From positions 1,628,065-1,692,064 of the forward strand of contig JAESIW010000138.1 in the NCBI GenBank assembly GCA_016802295.1: a stretch of DNA of 64,000 bases, read 5' to 3'. The notes under the pieces were generated by a model. That model was not told the DNA's origin and did no database searches. It worked only from the letters and a program-made list of their open reading frames with translations. Numbering within the stretch: position 1 is the first letter of the stretch; each line of letters opens with the position of its first letter. The translations under genes and the position numbers were made by a program. Positions 34,805-48,700 of this stretch are shown piece by piece. This DNA is from Brachionus rotundiformis. Its lineage: Eukaryota; Rotifera; Eurotatoria; Ploima; Brachionidae.

Positions 34805-36740
34805 TTTTTTTAAAATTGAAGAAAATTTTTAAAATTTATTATTTTATTTAAAAAAGAATAGTTATTCAAAAAATATAAATAAAATAAAATTAACAAATTG
34901 CCGAGCAAATATTTTTATGTCTTTTTTGAATAATTAAAAGGAAAAATCTTACATTTTTAGGGTAAGACCATAACCCTCTTTGCATTTAAAGATTTATAAT
35001 CATTTAAATCCAATATATTCAATTTACCACAATGATCAATCAATAATATTCTACAAAAAATTATTTTTATTTAACATTTTAAATCATAAAATTTCTTTCA
35101 AAACAAAAATTTCCATCTTAAACAAGCTTTTTAAAATATGGTGATAATACTTTTGATTACAAATTTATCTTTAATTAATTGAGAACAATTAAATTTCTTA
35201 TAAAATGAGAAATTTTTTATCTGTTTAATCTTGTCATGCTTTATCCAAGTAAAGATCCTGGAATACCAAAAGAATAAACTTATAAAATTCAATTCATTAT
35301 TTGTTTTTTTTTTTCCTTAGAAATTTAATTTAAACTCAAAAAATAGCTTAAATATTATGAATTGAAAATAAATTAATAAATTGATATGATTTTATTATAT
35401 ACCCTTGGTTACATATTTCGGTCTTAATGACATTTACATATACTTAGAGAATATAACTGTTGATTAGTTGATATTTTTAATTATCAAAGAGAACATTTAC
35501 CTAAAATTTAAAGTTATTTTTATAAAAAATTTTGTTATTTTTTTGGAAATTAAAAAACAATAAACATTAATTTCAAAAATATAATATAAAAATGGTTAAA
35601 AGAGCAGTGTTTTGAAAAAATTTAACTTTTATTTATTTTTTTTAAATTTGACCAAAAACTAACATTTTTAATGAAATAAAATTACATATATTTTTTAATG
35701 CTACTTTTTTATATAACATTTTGCTTTAAGCTTTTGCATATTAAATTTAGTTTAAACATTAGCCAAAAAAATATTCAGACTTTTTCCCTAAGGAAATCAT
35801 TCATTTAAACATGCTTTTTAGAATGTAAGGAAATAATCGCATAATAAATATAATACATTTTGATTTTTAAATTTTATTATTTAATTTTTTCTTTTCATTT
35901 TACATCACAATTAAATTGAAATTTCAGATTTTTTTAAAATGATTATAATTGTCCTAGAGAAAAATGTTAGATAATTTTGAAATTTTTTTTCTAAAACTTT
36001 GTATGCTCTTGAAAATTTTAACAAACGAATCCTACTGATAAATTAATATTTTAATTTTTAATTTTTTGATTTATCTGAAAAAAAGACAAAATAATATAAA
36101 AATTATGGATGATTTAATTCAGGTCATTTAGAAAAATCAATCCTTGAGATTTTTATTTAACACTACTTTTCGAAATTAAATGTAATAAAAATGTTTAGTT
36201 CAATTTAAATTTCTTATTAAATTCGAAGCTTTTTGAAATCAATCAAAATTTGTCTAATTAATTCGTCTCTAAAGTGAATTAATTTTTAATAAAATTTCCA
36301 ATATTAACATTAAAAGTAAATACTTAATGTACTTAATATGCAATAAAAATATTTGCCAAAGCCTGATGAAGCTAGACAATTTTTTTTTCAAAACACAATT
36401 CTAAAGGAAAATATTTTTTTATTTAAAAAAGCCAACTCATTTCTAAATAATAAGTTTTAATTAGTTTTTTTATTTCGAAAAGTTAAAAAGTCCATTTCAA
36501 AATTTTACCTTTAAAACTGATTTTGATAAAACAAAAACCCTAGAGACAATGTTTTTTTTTTTGAATTCATTATTGCCTAATGTATGCTAAACAAAAAAAA
36601 GAAAAACTTAAACAATTTCTCTGATCAGTCGGCACTTTTTCCAATTTAAGTTTTAATTTATAAATTTCGTAACATTAAATACCTTTAGACACTTGAAATA
36701 GTATAAATAGTGGCGACAATTTTAACTCAGTTTATTAAAA
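34805..36740. other. Intergenic between divergent DDX28 and PKHD1L1
   Basis: About 1.9 kb, almost entirely A/T runs. It should hold the promoters of both flanking genes. No ORF, repeat family or RNA gene recognised. Confidence 0.5.
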
Positions 36741-39700
36741 ATGAAAAACAGAAACAAATTTTTATTACAGTTTATCTTAATTGAACTTTTAAAATGTAAA
36801 ATCAATATTTCAAATTTTAGTTAAAATCTTAACTTTAATCTATAATTAGTTTCCGTCCAACAATCATGTGTCAATACATGGGATGCTGATTTAGAAAATT
36901 TTGGCCTAAACTTATGTCCAGGTAATGCCAATAGTTTTTTGAATAAAATATTATTTTTATGATGTTAATAGTTGCCACTGACATTGGAGAGTTTTGTTCA
37001 TTTCCTTTTACTTATAACAATAATGAATACCGATCATGTGTGATTACTTTGCCAGGCAATTCAGAAAAATACCCCCAGTGTGTTACTCAATCAGGCAAAA
37101 TAGCCAACTGTGTTGTTCCAACAGACGCCGTGGTTACTCAAGTAACCACTAGAAAGAGTGGATCAGCTAATATAAACGGAGTTAGTTTGAATGGTGGAAC
37201 TTTAATTTGGATAAGTGGCAAAAGTAAGAAATTTTTTATTTCCTTTGGTAAAGGGATTTCAGCAATTTGATTTTTCCAAGGATTTGCTATTAACTCGTTT
37301 TCTGTGACACCTAGTTCGGGAACTAGCAATGAAGTCTTCCTAGCAACAGCAACCACATCATATAGCTGCCAGATACACACTGATAAAGTAACATCAACTC
37401 AAATAACATGCTATGCACCGTAAACAAAAAATTAAAACAATATCCTTATTATTTTAATTAATAAATAAATAAATTAAGAGCTCTTCCTGCTGGAACATAT
37501 TTGATCAGAGTCAAGGTAAATGGTGAATTGATTCCGTTGTATCAATATGAAAATATTAACAATGCTGACATAATTGTAAGTTTAAATTAGATAGAATGAC
37601 TAGAGTTAAATTTTTTAATTTAATTAAGGTATCTGATAAAAGTACACCAACGATAAGTTCAGTTAGTCCTAATAATGGTCTACCAGAAACATTGTTGACA
37701 ATTACTGGAGATTTTAAAGTAATTTTAAGCTTAAAAAAATATACCTTTTTATATTCAATACATTTATAGACTGAATGCTATACAAGAGATCAGGATGGAT
37801 GCTCAGACGATTCGGGCTCAAGAATAACAAGGTAAAAATTTATTAGATATCAATTTTTTTTTAATTTTTATTTGAATATTATAAAAATTTAATAATTAAA
37901 GAGTTTATTTCGGTGGCCAAATTTGTAATTTGATTGATCCAACTACAAATGATTTCTACGATACTTTAACTCGATACAAAATGGTTTGCAAACTATCTGG
38001 CTTTGAGGTGAATGTGTTCAATGGGTCCATTTTGGTTTCTGAACAATTTGGAAGATCATTGACATCAAGAAATGGCTATTTAATAAGTCCGGATGAAAAA
38101 TTCTACAATTTTAGAAGCTTTGCCGAAATTACAGGTATTTCACCATCGGTTGGAAGTGAACTTGGAGGAACTTATTTGACCATTAATGGATCATTTTTCT
38201 ACCATGAAGACGTATTTCCTGCCATTATTGATATCGGAGGTATTGGTTAATATTTTATATTAAGAAAACCAAAAAAAAGTAGAACAAAATTATATTTTTT
38301 CTTTATAAAATACAAAGGTAATCCATGTGAAGTGATAAGCTACGATGGAAAAAATAAATCACAGACAACTTTGGTGTGTAAAACATCTGCTCAGTCAAAC
38401 GCTGGAGTTGACCAAATTGGTGGCCGAGGAATTACCTTGATTAAAGAAAATGTTTTAACAAGTTCGGCAAATTTGCAATCAGCCACTCCATCCAACAGTG
38501 CATCTGAATCTATTTTGGACAAAGCAAGCTATACAGATACTGGTAGTTCAGATGTAACCGTATGGCTCAGAGGATATTTAATTCCAGCCAAGTCTTCCAA
38601 CTACAAATTTGATCTTCAAGCTAATACAAATGCAGTCTTATTCATTAGTGATGATCAAACTTCAGCAGCTAAAAGCGTAATTATCATTTTATTTAAAAAA
38701 AAAATTAAAAAAAAACTCAAAAATATAATTAATTTTTTCTATTTATAAAGCTTTTGATTAATTACGATCTAACTGATGGGTCAAATGTAAACACTAAATA
38801 TTTAGAAGGAGGCAAAAAGTACTACATTGAGGCGATTAGTTCTAAACAAGGTGGAAAAGTAGACTTATCGGTCAATACAATTATGCTGGACACCTATTTG
38901 ACTGATTCTGTATCAAACTTGGTCTCAAATGAAATACATGAAATAGACATAAGTTCAACCATAACACCAGAACAAATTGAAATTACTTATGATCCAGAAT
39001 TTAGCACCACTGGAATAAGTGAGATACAAGAAATTGTGGTCAACTCTTCATTCAAAAACCCTTTTTTTCTATCATTCGACGGAGCTTTGACAAGTAATTA
39101 ATAAATGTGTTTTTTTCCGGTTTAAAATTTATCAAAATGATCTATTTTAGATTTAATTGAATTTGACGCATTTGCTCAATTGATCGAGCTTGCTTTAAAC
39201 GATTTGCCCACATTGGGTCCAAATTACTTAAATCTAACAGAAATTGATTCTCAAGAAGAACATGTTCGAATTTTTCGAGTCACATTCTCACCATCTCTTG
39301 GTAAATATATTTTTTTAAAGCTGTAAAAATAAACACTTGATTAAACTTAAATTTGTTACTAGGCGATGTACCACTTATTGAAATAGGTGCACCATATGAC
39401 TCGATTGAAGTAACTGAGATCCAAAAAGGTGCCTCAAATGGAAGATACATTCAGCTAATGATTGAAAATGCTCCAACGCCTTATTTCGATGTCCAAGATA
39501 CAGAGGAACAAGTAAAAATTATTTTTTTTTTAAATCAAATTTAATTTTTTTTAAATAATTTAATTAATATAAAAGATTTTTGAAAATATTGATCAATCGT
39601 TTGGAATTAGATGTCCACCGTCAATTTTAAAATCGAGCAAAGATGTTCACTCCGGTTATGATTTTGAAAGTGAGTGTGGTGATGACACTAGACCTGTAAA

Positions 39701-42700
39701 TGAAACAGCTTTTTGTGGTCGATGTGCCAAAAATACCCGAACAATTGTGGAAAACCCAGGCTCCTTATTGACATATCAATATGTAATGATTAAAAAAATA
39801 TTTTTAGCTTATTATTCAATAGAAATTAATTATTGTCATCTTTTTAGTATAAGAAATAATTTAATAACTTAATCAATAGGCNNNNNNNNNNNNNNNNNNN
39901 NNNNNNNNNNNNNNNNNNNNNNNNNNNNNNNNNNNNNNNNNNNNNNNNNNNNNNNNNNNNNNNNNNNNNNNNNNNNNNNNNNNNNNNNNNNNNNNNNNNN
40001 NNNNNNNNNNNNNNNNNNNNNNNNNNNNNNNNNNNNNNNNNNNNNNNNNNNNNNNNNNNNNNNNNNNNNNNNNNNNNNNNNNNNNNNNNNNNNNNNNNNN
40101 NNNNNNNNNNNNNNNNNNNNNNNNNNNNNNNNNNNNNNNNNNNNNNNNNNNNNNNNNNNNNNNNNNNNNNNNNNNNNNNNNNNNNNNNNNNNNNNNNNNN
40201 NNNNNNNNNNNNNNNNNNNNNNNNNNNNNNNNNNNNNNNNNNNNNNNNNNNNNNNNNNNNNNNNNNNNNNNNNNNNNNNNNNNNNNNNNNNNNNNNNNNN
40301 NNNNNNNNNNNNNNNNNNNNNNNNNNNNNNNNNNNNNNNNNNNNNNNNNNNNNNNNNNNNNNNNNNNNNNNNNNNNNNNNNNNNNNNNNNNNNNNNNNNN
40401 NNNNNNNNNNNNNNNNNNNNNNNNNNNNNNNNNNNNNNNNNNNNNNNNNNNNNNNNNNNNNNNNNNNNNNNNNNNNNNNNNNNNNNNNNNNNNNNNNNNN
40501 NNNNNNNNNNNNNNNNNNNNNNNNNNNNNNNNNNNNNNNNNNNAAATGCTCCAACGCCTTATTTCGATGTCCAAGATACAGAAGAACAAGTAAAATTTTA
40601 TTTTTTTTTAAATATCAAATTTATTTTTTAAAAATAATTTAATTATAAAAGATCTTTGAAAAAATTGATCAATCGTTTGGAATTAGATGTCCACCGTCCA
40701 TTTTAAAATCGAGCAAAGATGTTCACTCGGGTTATGATTTTGAAAGTGAATGTGGTGATGACACTAGACCTGTAAATGAAACAGCTTTTTGTGGTCGATG
40801 TGCCAAAAATACACGAACAATTGTGGAAAACCCAGGCTCCTTATTGACATATCAATATGTAATGATTAAAAAAATATTTTTAGCTTATTATTTAATAGAA
40901 ATTAAATATTGTCATTTTTTTTAGTAAGAAATAATTTAATAACTTAATCAATAGGCTATTTCTATTAATAATTAAATAATAATTAATAAACATTTAATTT
41001 TTATTCATAAAAACAGCTATGCTTTGCCTATTTGTCAAGTGTGGAATTTGGCGGTGTTTACATTAATATCGAGGCTAATTTTGAGACTTTTTCCTCATTT
41101 GCCAGTCTTAATGGTAAAGGTGATTCTCAATGGCACTATACTTGTGTAGATCTTTATGTATCGGCATTTTCTTCGATTTCAAAGTCTAGGGCTTTACTAA
41201 CAAAGGTATATTTTGATTTTAAAATTATAATTTATATAAATATATATTGAAAATAAATGATAAATAAAAGGTTTCAATTGCTTCATCGAGTAATATATTA
41301 ATTGATGCAGTGACAATTAGGAAAAATGCCCTATTCGGGTTTGAAGATCCGTCCCTAGCAGTCAAAAGACGAGTTTTTCCAGCTCTTCAAATTTATCCTT
41401 CGACACTCAAAGTAGAAAAAATAGATAATGTGACAATTTCGGTTTCTTATCGTACCAACAATTGTTCATTTAATTTGCAGCCAATTTCAATTAGACAACA
41501 ACTTAACTCATCGGTGCTTATTAATTTAAATTAGACGAAAAAAATTTATAAATTTTTTTCTTCTTCTAAAGGTTGCTTCCATTGCTAAAACAAGTGATGC
41601 AAGTCCGCCAGTTACTGGTCACTTTGGTTTATCGTGGAATAGTCTAAATTTAGATAGTAAGTTTTTTTTTTTACCAAAGGGATAAAAACTCTCTTTGACT
41701 AATCATTTTTCTTTATTAAAGATATACCTGTTGATGCTACTGAAGAGTCATTGAAAAATTATCTTGAATCATTGAAAAACTTGGGCTCAGTGTCAATTGA
41801 GCGATCAAAAGATTGTTCTGGATACAATTGGAGAATTAAATGGATAAATGGAGGTGATAAACCTGATTTGAGCATTGTAATTATATTTTTTATACTTAAT
41901 TTTTTAATTAGCATTTAAGTTGATTTTTAAAATATTTTTTTAAAGGCAAGTCCCAATCTTGTTGGAACTAGCCCACAGATAAATGTGAAAAAAGTTCAAG
42001 ATGGTGGTGCCAAATTCTATCCTTTATTGGATGACTTTTTGCGAACACACCACACTAAACCTCAGGTATTTTATTAATTAATTGAATAAATTAGTTTAAA
42101 AAAATTTTTAATCAAATAAATTAGGTGGCTGTTTCAATAAATGGAATTGTTTCTCGATGTTCCAATGATTGTACATTTGAATGGCAAGCTTCTGCTACAC
42201 CACAAGTAGATGTCATTAACAAAAGTAGCCAACCAAAGTCTTCATTTATATTTAATTTTTAAATTAATGTTTTATTTAAAGATAATCTAGCATCAATAGT
42301 GATCACTGGATCGGGCTTCGATGAAGCAGTAACTTCTAATAACATTGTTCGAATTGGCCCAGCATCGTGCAATGTTGTTAGTGCTACAAGCACTGAAATT
42401 ACTTGTGAACCAGGTTAGAATTTAATAAAGCTTATTAATATATGCTTAAAATTTAGTCTTATATTTATTCAGGTGATGGACCAGTTGGAGTTTATAATTT
42501 TACCGTGAGTGTTCTTGGTAAAGGTTTGGCCAGAATGATTGCAAATACTGATTTTGAATTTGTGCTTACCGCAGTTGACTTTGAACCAAAAACATCCGTA
42601 ATAGGAGGTATTTAATGAATTAATAAATTAATGAATGTAAACATTTTTATTAAATAAATTTATTTTCAAGGTGGCATTACAATAAATATAACTGGTTCGG

Positions 42701-45700
42701 GATTTACTAGCCAAACAAAAGTAACCATAGGTTCAAATCCATGCAAATTGGTATCAAATACTTACAATAGCTTATCTTGCATTGTTCCATCGAATGTAAA
42801 ATTAAAACACAATAAATTTAACAAAACAAATTGATTTATTAATTTTTATTTCCAATATATATTTTAGCCTACAGCTAACCAAAATGTAGATGTAGATGTA
42901 ATTGTAACTGAATCAAGTCAAAGCAAAACTTTGGCATCAAAATTTACCTATGATTTTGCCAGTTCTCCAATCGTAACAAACATTAGCCCTGAAGTATTAA
43001 GCGTATTAGGTAAAAGCTTAAATTTAAGAAATAAAAAAAAAATTTATTACTAACTTAATTTAATTTAAACAGGAAATGAAAATATAACAATAACTGGCAA
43101 TAATTTTCCAGTTCCTTTGTACACTATAAGAATTGGTACTAATCGAGTCAAGGTTTTGTCTAGCTCATCGACTGAAATTAGAATTTTGTCACCTGCCTTG
43201 AATCCGGGATATTATGATTTGGTTATCACAGCAGGAGTCTTTGGAAACGTCTTGTATTAAATGAGAAAAATAACCAAGAGGAAGAAAATTATTTATTTTT
43301 TTTTTTTTAAAAGGGTGACATCACAAATAGAGTACAGGTTATATATTTCATCAATAAAACCAAACATTGGTTCAATCAGGGGTGGCACTTTGGTGACCAT
43401 AAAAGGAGACGGTTTTAGGTATTAAGCATTTTATTTCCAAAAATAATTGAATTAAATAATTATATATTTTTTTAATTAAGTTCTGATTGTTCTAAGAACA
43501 AGGTTTCGTTTAGTATTTTTGAATGTGATGTCAAATCATGTGACAAAAATGAAATTAAATGCTTGACTCGAAGCGCTCAATCGAACCATCAAATTACCAA
43601 TGATGGCTACAGCAACAGTAATTAATAATTTATTAATTTTGTATTAAATTAAATAGAAATTAATTAAAATTTGATAATTAAGAATTTGGTTATCGATATG
43701 AGTGGGATCGAACTTACTTGACTGTGAACAAAAGCGATTGGGTTACATGGTCTTGGCAACCACCAGTAACAGTGCCTGGTCTTAAATTTAAAGTGGAACA
43801 AGTACAAGATGCCAATTCAATTGACGCAAGCGGGTTTTCCAGTGGAGAGTCGACTGAATATGGCTCATTTAAATACCAATTTCACACACCAGGAATTTAT
43901 TACTACTGGTCCGGATTTGTAGATGTAAATCAGAAAATAAGCTTCAGAGGTGTTGTTGAAGTTCTTGATCAAACTAATCTAAACAAAGAATTCGAAGTTG
44001 AGCTAAAATTAAATGACATATCAGGTTATTATTAATTTTTATCTTTTTTTTTTTGTGGTTATTTTTATTAAAAATTTTTAAATTTGATTATTTTCATTTT
44101 CAGCTCAAAAATGCTCATTTCCATTTACATATAACAATGTTGATCAAAATGATTGTGTAACTGAGGGTGGACTAACTTGGTGTTCGCCAAATTCTGTGTT
44201 TAATGGTCAAAAGTTAGAATGTATTGACAATTCAGCAGTTGACGCGTGCTCATCTCCATTGGATGCCAGCTGTGGTGCAGCCAGTGTAAATAAAAACTCT
44301 GTGAAATTTACTGATTGCCAAATTCCAACCATTACAGACATATCTCCATTAGAGGTAAATTTTGAAACTGATATCACAATTAGTGGAAGTGGTTTTAGTG
44401 CAACTCAATGCGAAAATGAAGTGTTAATTGGAGATACACCATGTGCAATTCAATCATCCTCTTCAATTTCAATTACATGCAGAATTGGTTCGAATTCAAG
44501 TCTTGTGCCCAATAAACTTTATGGCATTGAACTAAAAAAGAAAAATGTTGGATTTGCTTTACATAACAAATTTTATCAAATAAATTTTCGATCAGTTGTA
44601 AAATCAATAACACCTCAAAGTGGTTCGACCACAGGTGGTACAAAAGTAACCATAACTGGCGACGGTTTCACTCAAGACACATATATTGTCATTGGACAAA
44701 AAGTTTACAACAAAAATACTGCCTCCATCAGCTATAATTCGATTACTCTTATAACCAATGCCGATCAACAAGGTCTTCAGAATGTATCTGTACACTCGAA
44801 CAACAAACAAGCTACATGCAATGGTAATTGCAATTTTGAATTTACTTCTGCCAATACACCTGTCATTGATTCTGTTTTACCAACAAATGTTAATCAAACG
44901 ACTACTTTGACCATAAATGGACAAAATTTTGCCAATGATAAATCATTAATTGCGGTAAAAGTTGGAACTCAAAATTGTCAAGTTACTAGTTCGAGCACAA
45001 GTGAAATAGTGTGTTCTGTTGACGGCTTGGATATAGGTGTCCAGGATATTAGCATCAATATTGAAAGTAAAATGTTTAAAAAGAATAAAATTTTTACTAA
45101 TTAAAACTAGAGATAATTAATATTATTAAACTTAACTTATTTAAATTTTATTATAAAAAATTAAAAAAATTTACTCAAATAATTTAAAAATTAAAGCGTT
45201 GGGAAATTCACTTTCGTCAAATATTCAAATAACCGGCGAGGCTGTCTTGAGCTCAATGTCACCTGTGAGTGGAAGCATAAACGGTGGTACCAAATTGACT
45301 ATCACAGGAAATGGTTTCAACAATCAAACTGTAGTTGACATTGGCGGTTCTTTATGTAAAATAGAAAGCCTAAAGATAAACGAAGTAATCTGTATCACAT
45401 CATCACATTCAGCTCAAGATTCCATTTCACCAATCGTTCGGTACAATACTTAATTAATTAAGCATAAAAAGGCAAACCATTAACTCTTTATATTTAGAAC
45501 AAATGGTGTTGATCATTCCAACAACAATAATCTAGTTTTTTCATACACCAATGACCAAACTCCGGTTATTAGTTCAGTAACACCAACAACTATTTCAAGT
45601 GCCAATACCGAAATAACAATTACTGGAACTGGTTTTACCAATGACAATAGTAATCTGAAATTAAAATAAATCAAAATTCAATTATATAATTATTTATAAT

Positions 45701-48700
45701 CAAAAGGTAAAGTGTTTGTTTCAGTTGGAGACTTGGAATGTTCGATTGTAAGTGCAACAGATATAGAAGTTAAGTGCAACTTGGACGCTACCAGTGCTGG
45801 CACATATCCTATTGTTCTGCTCATAGAACCAAAAGGCTTAGCCCAACAATCAGAAACTTTAAATTATGAACTAGTTGTTTCTACATTATCTTCAACTCAA
45901 AGTAATTTGTTTAATTTTAAGTCAAGTTGTATTAAAATTATGATTAAAGGTGGTGTTGCCGGAGGTCTTGTTTTAACAATTGACGGATTTGGTTTTTCAG
46001 GCAATACTCAAATTAAAATATGTGACAGATTATGTACCATTACTAGCTGGACAAATACCCAAATTAAGTGCATTGTAATTTAATTTTGAAAAAGACAAAA
46101 AAGCAATATGATTAATTGGTTTCATTTATTAGGTGCCAAGAAGTGCAGACACTAGTGGTGACTCAACATGTCAGCTAGTTGTCTCAGAAAATAACCTTCA
46201 AGTTGTGAAAAGTTTTAACTATGTGAAATCAACTACGCCAAGTTTGTCAAGTGTGTCGCCTTTAAGAGGTGGAACTGGTGGCGGAACTGTGTTGACAATT
46301 AAAGGCTCGAATTTTCCGTAATTAATAGAATAAATAATTTAAAATTAAAAAAAATATTATTATAATTTATTTTATAATTTATTATAATTTATTTATTTAG
46401 TAATAGAATTTCTGGTGTAAATGTTTTTATAGGAGGTTCGGAATGCTTGATTAACAGTATTAATCAAACAGAAATAAAGTGCTTTACAGGAAGCTATTCT
46501 CGGTCATCGGCCAAACATCTCATTGAAGTTAAAATAGACGGAGTTGGACATGCTTTGAATGTAAAAGAACAAAATTAAATAAAATAAAAATTATTTTATC
46601 TTTTAAAATAAAAACAGGATAATGTTTACTTTGAGTATATTGATTTGTGGTCATCTAGATTTACATGGGGTGGCGATGAGCCTCCGGGAGAAGGAGAACT
46701 AGTTCTGATTAGTGAATCTCAGACAGTTTATTTCGATACAGAGACACCAGTTTTGAAAGGTATCATAATAATTGGAGGTGCTTTGATATTCGATGATAGC
46801 CAAGATGTTCACTTGAAAGCCGAGTACATAATTATAGCTGGCAATGGTAGTTTGAAAATTGGCAGCGAACAAACTCCATTCAGTCACAAAGCTACAATAA
46901 CAATGTACGGTTCGGCAAAATCAATAGAACTGCCCATATTTGGATCCAAAGTAATTGCGCTAAGAGAGGGTACAATCGAAATGCATGGCAAACCTGTAGG
47001 TGTCACATGGACCCATTTGGGTACAACTGCATCGGCTGGTGACTCTCAAGTGACCTTAAAGGAACCAGTTGATTGGCAAATTGGTAGCGAAATAGTCATT
47101 GCTTCAACTGGCAACAAGTTTAGTCAAGGCCAAAATGAGGTTAGAATAATAACAGCTGTATCAAATGATAAGAGAACGCTTACTCTGGACACACCACTGG
47201 TATTTGGTCACTTGTCTGAAATAAGAACAGTTGGAAGTGGCGCTAATCAGCGACAACTGGAAATAAAAGCCGAGGTTGGTCTATTGAGCAGAAATGTTGT
47301 GTATAGAGGCAGTAGAGATGAGTCATGGACATCATTGAAGAGTGCCAAAGCATGTCCAGATGGATTTAATCCAGGAGAGTTTGCTACACAAACGTGCTTT
47401 TTGGGACGATATGGAGATGAGATTGGAACTGATGAATTTGGTGCCACAATTATGGCTCATGGTGATCCATTGAAACAAAAATTCCACGAAACAGTTTTTA
47501 TAAAATTGTCCAATGTCGAACTATTCCATGTTGGTCAATCATTTAGACTTGGTCGCTATCCAATTCATTTCCATTTGAATTATGACATGCCAAGCTCGTA
47601 TGTAAAAGAGTGTGCCATTCATCAGTCATTCAATAGGGCAGTCAATGTTCACGGAACAAATTATGTCACCATTGAGAGAAATGTCATCTACAACATTCTT
47701 GGCGGTGCGTATTTTATGGAAGATGGCATTGAGATCGGAAATGTTTTCCAGTACAATTTGGCAGTTTTTGTCAGAACTAGTTCCAGCTTGCTAAATGAAG
47801 ATGTAACACCAGCCGCTTTTTGGGTCACAAATCCGAACAATACTTATTTGCATAATAGCGTTGCTGGCGGTACTCATTTTGGTTGGTGGTACAGAATTTT
47901 AGATCGACCAGATGGACCATCGTTTAGACCGGACTATTGTCCGAAAAAAATACCTCTTGGCCGATTTTTCAACAATTCAGTACATGGCGTTGGACGCTTT
48001 GGTTTGTGGATTTTCCCTGGCTATACTCCGACAGTAACTGGCGGATGCAATGATTTGAATCCTTCGGTGGCCAAATTCGATCATCTAACATCGTACAAAA
48101 ATGACAAAGGTGCTGAATGGGTCATGTCAAATAGTATTCAGTTTAGAGACTTTGTTTCATTTGATCACACATCTGTTGGTATTGAGACAAAAACAATTGT
48201 TTCCCATGAATCAGTAAACAGTTATTTGAGTGATAGATTTTACAATGAACAAACAGGTACATCAATTCTAAACTCGGTCATTGTTGGTAATTCGGATTCG
48301 TCTCAAACTGCTTCATTAACATCGTCAGGTCTCGTGATTGCATGGGAACGAGGTCTTTTGGTCAAGAATGTCTCTTTTTACAATTTCCCAGACTCTTCAA
48401 GCCATGCCATTAGAGCTACTGAAATAGCTGGAAGATGCACGTAAGCTATACAAAAAATTTATATTTATTTTAATAGATATGTCTTGAATAATTAATCAAC
48501 AAAACTTATTAAAATTCATTTTACCTTATTTGGCATTTTATGAAAGTACCCTTACTCCTTTTAAGAATCTTGTCACGTACTTCAGTATATAAGAAACTCT
48601 TTTATATTATTATTTATGCTCAAATTATATAGTTAAATAAAGAATTAGTTAAAGCAATCTTTTCATTGTCCCATAATATATTACAGATATATAATAAGTT

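Noticed and set aside
39844..40589. Minus-strand open frames across gap 1
   Set aside because: Made almost wholly of N bases.
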